Assembly (NCBI GenBank): GCA_029555925.1
Contig: JAKPQU010000314.1
Location: 1-5,987, forward strand
Direction of reading: 5' to 3'
Length of the DNA stretch: 5,987 nt
Source of the DNA: Bacillota bacterium
GTDB taxonomy: Bacteria; Eremiobacterota; SpSt-956; JAKJGF01
Both the position numbers and the translations under genes were made by a program. This document shows, in pieces, positions 1 to 5,528 of this stretch (its first letter is position 1; each line of letters opens with the position of its first letter). The notes below the pieces were generated by a model, which saw only the letters and a list, made by a program, of their open reading frames with translations, had not been told where the DNA came from and searched no databases.

Positions 1-15
1 GTCTGCAAAACAAAT

Positions 16-101
16 TAAATAAGGCAAATTATTTTTCTTCGTAAGAGCCTGTCAGGCAGAAGCTGATAAATGGTTACTAATTTACCTGTAGCGGTAGTTA
101 G
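16..101 (+). repeat. Dispersed repeat family A, copy 1
   Basis: This 86-bp element has a second direct copy at 229-314 and an inverted copy at 5930-5987 that is cut by the window edge. It contains a short perfect hairpin, GCCTG-T-CAGGC, at 47-57. It also has an imperfect outer inverted repeat, AGGCAAATTA at 22-31 against TAATTTACCT at 78-87 (9 of 10 pairs). It therefore resembles a small REP/MITE-like foldable element. There is no coding capacity. Copy 1 and the window-end copy differ at only one of 58 shared positions. Confidence 0.85.
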
Positions 102-109
102 TTTCATAA

Positions 110-230
110 CTATCCATAAATAATGACCTCGTAATGCGTAATGCGTAATGCGCAGGGATTAAACCCGTCACGCGTCACGCGTTACGCGTCACGACGACTT
201 AAATTCTAATACGTTATGAAATACACTATA
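110..230 (+). repeat. Dispersed repeat family B, copy 1, with heptamer arms
   Basis: This 121-bp element is repeated at 454-574. Its left arm is a run of CGTAATG heptamers (from 130). A small GGG-attaaa-CCC hairpin at 155-166 lies in the middle. Its right arm is a run of GTCACGC/GTTACGC heptamers (167-193). The two arms are partly complementary, allowing G-U pairs in RNA, so the element can fold into a long imperfect hairpin. A unique AT-rich tail (194-230) is shared with copy 2, which shows that the element is larger than its heptamer core. Confidence 0.85.
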
Positions 231-314
231 AATAAGGCAAATTATTTTTCTTCGTAAGAGCCTGTCAGGCAGAAGCTGATAAATGATTACGAATTTACCT
301 GTAGTGGTACTAAG
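229..314 (+). repeat. Dispersed repeat family A, copy 2
   Basis: This is a direct copy of the 16-101 element, at the same length and without gaps. Base differences cluster in its right third, for example GATTACGAAT where copy 1 has GGTTACTAAT. It starts exactly where family B copy 1 ends and runs straight into a family C element at 313, so the three families are joined head to tail with no spacer. Confidence 0.85.
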
Positions 315-391
315 TATAAATAATACATATATACTCTCGTGACGCATGACGGGGAGGGAAACGTTTATTACATACTTATGTTCAGGTCAGT
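313..391 (+). repeat. Dispersed repeat family C, copy 1
   Basis: This 79-bp element has a matching copy at 2680-2757 in the same orientation. Shared landmarks, in order, are a TATAAATAATACATATAT-like start, a CTCTCGTGACGC core, and a TTATTACAT..TTATGTTCAGGTCAGT end. The core at 338-351 is a mutated form of a 14-bp palindrome that is perfect in the other copy. It ends three bases before the -35 box of the promoter at 394-422. Confidence 0.8.
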
Positions 392-393
392 GA

Positions 394-422
394 TTGAAAA
401 AAATAATCCCGTAAAGTATAAT
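394..422 (+). promoter_or_regulatory. Probable sigma-70-type promoter for the yihY-like gene
   Basis: A -35 box TTGAAA (394-399) and a perfect -10 box TATAAT (417-422) are separated by exactly 17 bp. Initiation would be expected near 429, giving a leader of about 180 nt that contains a 6-bp hairpin (GGATAG 441-446 with CTATCC 454-459) and the whole of repeat B copy 2. It points towards the gene at 608 with no other gene between. The box match is strong, but activity is inferred. Confidence 0.6.
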
Positions 423-453
423 ATTTTGTAGATCTATAAAGGATAGTTAATTT

Positions 454-574
454 CTATCCATAAATAATAACCTCGTAATGCGTAAAGCGTAATGTGTGAT
501 GCGCAGGCATTAAACCAGTGACGCATAACGCGTCACGATCATTTAAATTCCAATAATTTATGATGTAAACTATA
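454..574 (+). repeat. Dispersed repeat family B, copy 2, in the yihY-like leader
   Basis: This copy of the 110-230 element has the same total length, but the heptamer arms differ by whole units. The left arm has one heptamer more, and the right arm one heptamer fewer, than copy 1. The flanking start (CTATCCATAAATAAT) and the AT-rich tail are retained. If the 394-422 promoter is used, this element is transcribed as part of the 5' untranslated leader and could fold there. Confidence 0.85.
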
Positions 575-607
575 GTATGATTCACCTGTCCTATCAAATT
601 ATATTTT

Positions 608-1825
608 ATGAAAGAATTTAAAGAAAAAGCAAAAGATTTTTTTATAGTTCTGAATGAATCTGTGAAATCTTTTCTCAGGAATAATAATTTTGAAAGAGCT
701 GCTTCTCTGGCTTTTTTCGGTTTTTTTTCTGTTATTCCCCTTTTACTGCTCGTTTTTTACATTCTTGGTAATTTTATCCTTACCTCCGATAAAGCCTTTA
801 TTGCAGTTCAGAATGTTACATCCCAGATATTTCCTGAATTTATCAAGGTAATTGAAAGAGAGGTTTATGCTCTTTCAGAACACAGAGAAATATGGGGGCC
901 TATAACAATTATAACTCTTTTCTGGTGGCTTACACCTCTTGTCGGAACAATCAGAAATGGTTTTACAAAAATATTTAAAACCGATGAAGATGTCCCATAT
1001 TTCAAATCCAAAACCTTTGATCTTATTGCAGCTATAATAATAGTTGCCCTGTCTATAATACTTGTAATAAGTGAAGTCCTTTATTCTATGCTTTCAGTCG
1101 TATTTTTTAAAACCCCTGTTCTTCTTCGTATAAGTAATGTTACTGCATCATTTCTTCTCACTGTAATGTTGATGACTGTTTTCTATGGTATTTTTTCACC
1201 TGTAAAGGTAAAAGTTAAATACCTCTTTGGAGGAGCTTTATTCAGCGGTTTGCTCTGGTCTATTATGAGACCTGTATTTTTTTTGTTTCTTAAATTCAAT
1301 CCCAGTTATGGTTATACCTTCGGCTCATTAAAGGCTCTTTTTATTCTTTTTGTATGGGTTTATTATTCTTTTGCAGTAATTTTACTCGGAGCTGAACTCA
1401 TTTCAAATCTCAGAAAAAAAGAATCCCTCTTCCTGAAAGGACTCTTTTATAATGGTTATGATGAAAAAAAAATACAGCATATTATGACCAGGAGATTTGT
1501 TCAAACTTATAATAAAGATGATGTTATATTCGATTATGACGAAGAAGCCGATAAAATGTTTTATATTCTCAACGGTTCTGTACATATAACAAGGAATAAT
1601 GAGATTATTAATGTTATGAAAAGGGGGGAATATTTCGGAGAAATTTCCCTGCTGATTAATACAAAAAGAACTGCTACAGCCGTTGCAGCAGAAGAAAATA
1701 CACAGCTTGTATGCATTTCTCAGGATAATTTCGGTATTATTCTCAAAGAAGAGGGTAAAATTACCTTTTCTATATTAAAAGAAATGGCTGAAAGATTGAA
1801 GAATAGAACAGATGATTATGTGTAG
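608..1825 (+). CDS. YihY/BrkB family membrane protein fused to a C-terminal cyclic-nucleotide-binding domain
   Basis: This 405-residue protein has two parts. Residues about 20-270 form a YihY/BrkB-type integral membrane domain with about six hydrophobic segments (roughly 33-57, 97-115, 137-158, 178-196, 207-228 and 243-265). They include the family's late signature YGYTFGSLKALFILFVW followed by LLGAEL. Residues about 293-395 form a Crp/PKA-type cyclic-nucleotide-binding domain. Its phosphate-binding cassette looks intact: FGEISLL at 343-349 with Glu345, and KRTATAV at 353-359 with Arg354, the residues that usually hold the ribose and the phosphate. The biochemical role of YihY proteins is unsettled, and the old RNase BN label is incorrect. 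A nucleotide-regulated inner-membrane protein is the natural inference. The ATG at 608 has no clear Shine-Dalgarno, but an in-frame stop at 578-580 and a normal family N-terminus support it. An A9 tract (1464-1472) lies in the linker between the two domains. Confidence 0.9.
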   Translation: MKEFKEKAKDFFIVLNESVKSFLRNNNFERAASLAFFGFFSVIPLLLLVFYILGNFILTSDKAFIAVQNVTSQIFPEFIKVIEREVYALSEHREIWGPITIITLFWWLTPLVGTIRNGFTKIFKTDEDVPYFKSKTFDLIAAIIIVALSIILVISEVLYSMLSVVFFKTPVLLRISNVTASFLLTVMLMTVFYGIFSPVKVKVKYLFGGALFSGLLWSIMRPVFFLFLKFNPSYGYTFGSLKALFILFVWVYYSFAVILLGAELISNLRKKESLFLKGLFYNGYDEKKIQHIMTRRFVQTYNKDDVIFDYDEEADKMFYILNGSVHITRNNEIINVMKRGEYFGEISLLINTKRTATAVAAEENTQLVCISQDNFGIILKEEGKITFSILKEMAERLKNRTDDYV

Positions 1826-1923
1826 TGAGTCGTGAGTTGTGAAGAGTGAAAAGTGAAGGGTGAAATCTACCCGTCACGCGTCACGCGTTACGCGTCACGG
1901 TTATAGTATCACGAATCACGACT
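1826..1923. repeat. Composite heptamer array between convergent genes
   Basis: The array begins at the base after the TAG stop of the yihY-like gene and ends at the stop of the lptA-like gene, filling the whole gap. Reading rightward it has GTGAGTC-type units, then GTGAAAA/GTGAAGG units, a TGAAATCTAC spacer, then GTCACGC/GTTACGC units. All share a 7-base period. Its ends form an imperfect inverted repeat (1827-1842 against 1909-1924, 14 of 16 pairs), so transcripts from either side could fold. A bidirectional terminator role is possible but there is no U-tract. An inverted copy lies at 4474-4558. Confidence 0.8.
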
Positions 1924-2649
1924 CTAAAATAATCCCTTTTTCTTTTTGTCGAAATAAAAATCTACTTTTATCTGTGATGCCGGTGATCTCATTGCTTCAA
2001 AGGTATTTTGCTTCAGATCCATAACCAGTTTTTCACATATCAGGGAGGAACCATCATCTCTCCTTAGCTGCACATGTCCGTTCAGAGTGAGACTCTGAGG
2101 GGAAGATATATAGGTGGCTGTATCTGCATAAACATGTTTATCCTTTTGATTTGCCTGCACTCTGCCTCCAGCCACTACTCTGCCCGGCTCATCCCAGGTA
2201 AATTCCAGCGTGTCAGAAACTATTGTTACAGGCCCATCTTTAAAGGTTTTCTGAAGTTTCTCTGTTCCCTTCTCAGGTGCTTTTGTCTGAACAATCTTTA
2301 CGTTCCCTGCCCAGACACCTTTTTTTTGTTTATATTCCACTGTTACAGTATTACCGGAAAGAACTGTTCCCGGCTGACTGAATACAACATTCCCTGATGC
2401 TACCGCAATATTTGTTTTGGCATTGAATTTTATATCATCTGCTTCGAGTGTGGCTTCATCTTTTTCCAGCCTTACACTTCCCCATATATGAAATTCGTTG
2501 GAGTTCGCCTCTCCGGAGAAATTCTGGGCAAGTATTTTTACATCTACATTGCCTCCAAGCAAATCATCTTTTTCTCCTATAATGGCCCATGCCCTGTCTG
2601 TAAGAGCAACGGTCATTAAAATAATTAAAAATATATAGAAATGTTTCAT
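1924..2649 (-). CDS. LptA/OstA-like periplasmic protein
   Basis: With the ATG at 2649 the product has 241 residues. It begins with a short basic stretch, a hydrophobic core (YIFLIILMTVAL) and an AWA cleavage site, which is a typical Sec signal peptide. Two OstA-like beta-rich repeats follow: one holding LEADDIKFNAKTNIAVASGN and one holding IVSDTLEFTWDEPGRVVAGG and LTLNGHVQL. This is the jellyroll architecture of LptA, which bridges LPS from the inner to the outer membrane. A GTG three codons upstream is an alternative start, but it lies inside the Shine-Dalgarno, so I prefer the ATG. No lptB, lptC or lptD is adjacent, so this could be a paralogue and not the main LptA. It is convergent with the yihY-like gene. 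The very basic C-terminus (KKKKKGLF) is unusual. Confidence 0.85.
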   Translation of the reverse strand: MKHFYIFLIILMTVALTDRAWAIIGEKDDLLGGNVDVKILAQNFSGEANSNEFHIWGSVRLEKDEATLEADDIKFNAKTNIAVASGNVVFSQPGTVLSGNTVTVEYKQKKGVWAGNVKIVQTKAPEKGTEKLQKTFKDGPVTIVSDTLEFTWDEPGRVVAGGRVQANQKDKHVYADTATYISSPQSLTLNGHVQLRRDDGSSLICEKLVMDLKQNTFEAMRSPASQIKVDFYFDKKKKGLF

Positions 2650-2655
2650 AAAATA

Positions 2656-2663
2656 CACCTCTT
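2656..2663 (-). promoter_or_regulatory. Shine-Dalgarno deciding the lptA-like start
   Basis: AAGAGGTG on the minus strand lies 6 nt before the ATG at 2649. The competing GTG start at 2658-2656 is part of this same sequence, so it cannot have the motif upstream of itself. This favours the shorter product, which also starts directly with the signal peptide. Confidence 0.75.
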
Positions 2664-2679
2664 ATTATTTACTGTGGTG

Positions 2680-2757
2680 AGCATAAATAATACATATATG
2701 CTCTCGTGACGCGTCACGGAAGAAAGACTTTTATTACATGCTTATGTTCAGGTCAGT
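2680..2757 (+). repeat. Dispersed repeat family C, copy 2
   Basis: This 78-bp copy of the element at 313-391 carries a perfect 14-bp palindrome, CGTGACGCGTCACG, at 2705-2718 and the shared end TTATGTTCAGGTCAGT. It lies between the lptA-like gene and its probable promoter, so it would be transcribed in antisense orientation within the leader of that gene. Confidence 0.8.
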
Positions 2758-2835
2758 AGCTGTCAGAAATCAGAAATTTTATAATTGATAGCTGATTGAC
2801 TGTTTCGCAGATTCTATGCCATTAATTTCAATTAT

Positions 2836-2864
2836 ATTATACATGCTTTTTATTATTATTGCAA
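2836..2864 (-). promoter_or_regulatory. Probable sigma-70-type promoter for the lptA-like gene
   Basis: On the minus strand, a -35 box TTGCAA (2864-2859) and a perfect -10 box TATAAT (2841-2836) are spaced 17 bp apart. Initiation near 2829 would give a leader of about 180 nt that includes repeat C copy 2. The site lies about 80 bp beyond the stop of the upstream ATPase gene, where I see no obvious intrinsic terminator, so readthrough from the operon is also possible. Confidence 0.5.
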
Positions 2865-2940
2865 ATTTTCTGCCAGGTAAAGCCAGTATTGATTGCATTT
2901 AAAATCGCCGGTATTCGTCAGTTTTCCTTATAAAAGACCA

Positions 2941-4464
2941 TTAAGAAAATTTTATAATATCTCCCAGATTTAGATCCTGGAAACGGGGCAATTCTGATTC
3001 TGTGGAAGCCATTCTGAATCTTTCTTTTCCTGTCTTTCGAAGTAAGTCTAGCCTTTCTTTCATTGAAACAGAGAGGGGGAATGTTTCTTTAATATTTTTT
3101 AGTATCAGATCACTGTTAAAATCCACGTCATCTGACAGTGTATCAAAAATGGAAGAAACTATTACCTGTTCTATTTCAGAACCGCTGAAGCCTTCTGATT
3201 TCTGTGCAAGTAATTCCATGTTGAAATCTCTTGTGTCTCTGTTACGTTTACTCAAATGAATCCGGAAAATTTCTTCTCTTTCTCTTTGATAGGGAAGATC
3301 TACAAAAAATACCTCGTCAAATCTCCTTATTAATTCTTCCGGGAGAATATTTATATTATTTGCCGTAGCCACTATGAAAACGGGACTTTCATGTTCTTCC
3401 ATCCATGTAAGTAGAGTTCCGAGTAATCTTGAAGTGACCCCGCTGTCACCTCCATCTAAAACCCCTGAAAAAGCCTTTTCTATTTCATCTATCCATAATA
3501 TGGCAGGTGCGACACTTTCTGCAATTTTCAGTGCTTTTCTCATATTTCTTTCAGACTCTCCTACAAGTCCTCCCAGCACACGGCCGAGATCGAAGTGGAG
3601 AAGAGGTTTTTTCCACTGACCTGCAATGGCTTTGGCACATAGACTTTTTCCGCATCCCGGAAGGCCTGTTAGAAGTATACCTTTCGGCTCTGGAAGGCCG
3701 AAACCTCTGGCTTTTTGAGTGAAAGCAAGGGCTCTTTTATTGAGCCATTTTTTCAGATTATTCAGGCCACCTATATGTGAAAAATGTTCTACATAAGGGT
3801 AGAATTCTAAAAAGCCTGCTTTCCTTATTATCTGTTCCTTTTCTTTCAGGATTAATTCTATATGCTCTGTCCCTATTGTGCCTTTCATTACTGCCACTTT
3901 TGCAAGTATTTGCTCTGCTTCTCTTCTGGTAAAGCCAAGAAGTGATTTTACTATTTCTTCTCTTTCCTCTGCTGTATCGATGGAAATATTTATACCCTGA
4001 GAAGAAAAATTATCTGTAACAATGGAAAATATACTATCCATTTCTGATAAAGAAGGGAGTTTGTAATCTATTACAGTAATGTCTTTTTCCAGTTCTACAG
4101 GTATTTTCATTACAGGTGACGTGATTATTATGGTTCTGGAAGTATTTCGAAATGATATAACAAGATCGCGGAGTTTTCTTTTTATCATATGATCATCTAT
4201 GTAATGATGAAAATCTCTTAATATAAAGATTCCACTGTCTTTTGATTCTATTAATTCCAGAGCGCTGTAGGGTCTTTTCCCAGAGGCCATTACTTTATTA
4301 CCACATATCATCCCATCTGTTACTGTCCACAGATAAAGACTTTTTTTCATTTCTTCCGCAATGGCTGAACACATATACATAACCCTGTCTTCTTCCCATG
4401 TAATGAGATAAATTACAGGATATCCGGATTTTATAAGTAATTCTATATTTTTTTTTGTTTCCAT
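2941..4464 (-). CDS. Ycf46-like AAA+ ATPase
   Basis: This 507-residue protein has an N-terminal region (about 1-215) of the type seen before the ATPase core in Ycf46 proteins (start GYPVIYLITWEEDRV at 14-28). A complete AAA+ module follows: Walker A GLPGCGKS (267-274), Walker B ILWIDE (322-327), sensor 1 ATANN (366-370), an arginine pair at 380-381 in the LIRRFDEVFFV segment, and the lid motif GFSGSEIEQVI (425-435). All expected catalytic residues are present. Ycf46 is known from plastids and cyanobacteria, where a link to inorganic-carbon responses has been proposed, and from many other bacteria; its molecular substrate is not established. It is the last gene of an apparent four-gene operon, 87 bp after the DUF2085 gene. 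No Shine-Dalgarno is visible: a heptamer array ends 9 nt before the ATG. An A9 tract covers codons 3-6. The family call is firm; the cellular role is unknown. Confidence 0.9.
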   Translation of the reverse strand: METKKNIELLIKSGYPVIYLITWEEDRVMYMCSAIAEEMKKSLYLWTVTDGMICGNKVMASGKRPYSALELIESKDSGIFILRDFHHYIDDHMIKRKLRDLVISFRNTSRTIIITSPVMKIPVELEKDITVIDYKLPSLSEMDSIFSIVTDNFSSQGINISIDTAEEREEIVKSLLGFTRREAEQILAKVAVMKGTIGTEHIELILKEKEQIIRKAGFLEFYPYVEHFSHIGGLNNLKKWLNKRALAFTQKARGFGLPEPKGILLTGLPGCGKSLCAKAIAGQWKKPLLHFDLGRVLGGLVGESERNMRKALKIAESVAPAILWIDEIEKAFSGVLDGGDSGVTSRLLGTLLTWMEEHESPVFIVATANNINILPEELIRRFDEVFFVDLPYQREREEIFRIHLSKRNRDTRDFNMELLAQKSEGFSGSEIEQVIVSSIFDTLSDDVDFNSDLILKNIKETFPLSVSMKERLDLLRKTGKERFRMASTESELPRFQDLNLGDIIKFS

Positions 4465-4473
4465 ATTTATAAT

Positions 4474-4558
4474 CGTGACGCGTGACGCGTAACGCGTGAC
4501 GCGTAGATTTCACCCTTCACCCTTCACTTTTCACGACTCACGACTCACGATTCACCCT
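4474..4558. repeat. Composite heptamer array inside the operon, inverted copy
   Basis: On the minus strand this reads GTGAGTC-type units, GTGAAAA, GTGAAGG units, the TGAAATCTAC spacer, then GTCACGC/GTTACGC units, the same order as the array at 1826-1923 but in opposite orientation. Unit numbers differ; for example, there is one extra GTGAAGG here. It occupies nearly the whole space between the DUF2085 and ATPase genes, overlaps the 3' end of the former, and stops 9 nt before the ATG of the latter. Confidence 0.8.
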
Positions 4559-5022
4559 TCAATTTCCATTTTATAATCATCAAGACATATTTCGAATCCC
4601 GGGGGACAGAGGAGTAATGCAAAGGCAATGCCAAACAGGCTTCCTGTAAAGAAACGAAGATATATATTACTCTCCCTGAGACCTGCAAACTGTGTGAGGC
4701 CATCTACTGCAACAGGTACCATCAAAAGGATTGCCAGTTTCCAGTGATATTTTCTGAAATATTTTCTGAAGATATAAAGAAAAATACCACCTGTAAACAG
4801 AAAGATATATATGGCAAAACATCGTTCACAGATTGCCATTTGATGACCCCATAGAAATATACATCTTTCTGGTTTCTGATGGCATAAGGCCCTCATCCCT
4901 CCATAAAGAATATCACTCATTATTCTGCTGTTATGAGATGCAAAATAGGGCGCCATTACAGAAGCAACTGTAATAAAGAAAACTATACCGAACATACTTA
5001 TCAATATAAGTTTTTTTAACAT
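4552..5022 (-). CDS. DUF2085 family membrane protein
   Basis: This 156-residue protein has about four hydrophobic segments (roughly 5-25, 66-86, 95-112 and 122-139). It carries the DUF2085 hallmark between the first two: CHQKPERC at 47-54, then GHQMAICERC at 59-68, giving Cys47, His48, His60, Cys65 and Cys68, a set that could bind a metal. Later family-typical residues are DGLTQ (107-111) and LRESN (115-119) followed by RFFTGSLFG (123-131). The function of DUF2085 is unknown. The ATG at 5022 has only a weak upstream GGA, and an upstream ATG leads straight into a stop. The gene starts 31 bp after the preceding membrane-protein gene, consistent with co-transcription. Its final Glu-Gly codons and TGA stop are supplied by a GAAGGGTGA unit that matches the adjoining repeat. 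Confidence 0.88.
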   Translation of the reverse strand: MLKKLILISMFGIVFFITVASVMAPYFASHNSRIMSDILYGGMRALCHQKPERCIFLWGHQMAICERCFAIYIFLFTGGIFLYIFRKYFRKYHWKLAILLMVPVAVDGLTQFAGLRESNIYLRFFTGSLFGIAFALLLCPPGFEICLDDYKMEIEG

Positions 5023-5053
5023 TTATCGACTAATCCATGTAAAGATTATTCCA

Positions 5054-5509
5054 TTACCCGTTCTGTTTTTTTATAAATAAATTGGTTATTAATGCCCCTG
5101 TAGCAGCAGCTGCTATAAAGCAAATAATATTGACAACACCACAGCATGCTATTGCTCCGAAACCGCCTACATATTGACCTATCTTTTCTGCCTGAGAACC
5201 TGTTGCCTTACCAAATTGCTCCAGTAGCTGCTGTGAGGCTTTCTGTCCTCTTACAACAAAATATACGCTTGATACCAGAATCTGTGTAATAGTAGAAATT
5301 ATAGTGCTGAATAAACCTGCTTTAAGGGATTCTTTTACTGCAAGACCACCGCCCGGTGTATTCAGAAATATGGTTGTAACTATACCGCAGAGAAATCCCA
5401 GGCATATAAATATAGGGGGAAGACATGCTGGCAGTAAAAGACCAAATATTAAAGCAGCTATAAAATTTATTACTCCGAAAATCAGACCTGCTTTTAACCA
5501 TGCCGACAT
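5054..5509 (-). CDS. Small cysteine-containing membrane protein of unknown family
   Basis: I do not recognise this 151-residue protein. Hydrophobic segments lie at about 5-25, 31-50, 64-87 and 117-147, with one hydrophilic stretch at 88-112 (RGQKASQQ through QAEK). The two halves begin alike, LKAGLIFGVIN at 5-15 and LKAGLFSTIIS at 62-72, suggesting an internal duplication of a two-helix unit. Six cysteines (29, 36, 41, 122, 123 and 130) sit in or next to the membrane segments, including a CC pair. The start is well supported by a near-perfect Shine-Dalgarno. It lies 19 bp after the DUF2997 gene and 31 bp before the DUF2085 gene. The association with the other genes of this operon is the only clue to its role. 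Confidence 0.8.
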   Translation of the reverse strand: MSAWLKAGLIFGVINFIAALIFGLLLPACLPPIFICLGFLCGIVTTIFLNTPGGGLAVKESLKAGLFSTIISTITQILVSSVYFVVRGQKASQQLLEQFGKATGSQAEKIGQYVGGFGAIACCGVVNIICFIAAAATGALITNLFIKKQNG

Positions 5510-5515
5510 TTGTTA

Positions 5516-5525
5516 CACCTCCTTT
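5516..5525 (-). promoter_or_regulatory. Strong Shine-Dalgarno of the cysteine-containing membrane protein gene
   Basis: AAAGGAGGTG on the minus strand sits 6 nt before the ATG at 5509 and just after the TAG of the DUF2997 gene. It is the strongest ribosome-binding site in the window and fixes the start of the membrane protein. Confidence 0.85.
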
Positions 5526-5528
5526 CTT

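Larger units (their letters stand above)
1..607. other. Gene-free repeat mosaic upstream of the yihY-like gene
   Basis: No plausible coding region was found on either strand. Most of the stretch is assigned to three dispersed repeat families laid almost edge to edge: A (16-101), B (110-230), A again (229-314), C (313-391), a unique segment with a promoter (392-453), and B again (454-574). The only remaining unique parts are the first 15 bases, a short spacer at 102-109, and the last 33 bases before the start codon. The layout reads as repeated insertion or duplication of intergenic elements, not as a decayed gene, since none of the copies shows a codon structure. Confidence 0.75.

Noticed and set aside
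110..200. CRISPR array
   Set aside because: The periodicity is 7 bases with no 25-40 base direct repeats and no unique spacers, and no cas gene is present.
608..1825. Ribonuclease BN annotation
   Set aside because: YihY-family proteins were once given this name, but RNase BN is a different, soluble enzyme; this protein is an integral membrane protein with no nuclease motif.
1826..1923. Ordinary intrinsic bidirectional terminator
   Set aside because: Inverted symmetry exists at the ends, but the loop would be about 66 bases and no T-tract follows on either strand; the array is better described as a repeat.
2074..2397. Open frame of 107 codons on the plus strand
   Set aside because: It lies wholly inside the lptA-like gene on the other strand, its translation is low-complexity and cysteine-rich, and it lacks a ribosome-binding site.
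3002..3722. Three overlapping plus-strand open frames opposite the ATPase gene
   Set aside because: They are antisense to a clearly conserved AAA+ domain, are rich in serine and phenylalanine as expected from the complementary strand, and show no domain.
4298..4513. Minus-strand open frame beginning inside the heptamer array
   Set aside because: Its N-terminus is translated repeat sequence and the remainder is an alternative frame of the ATPase gene.
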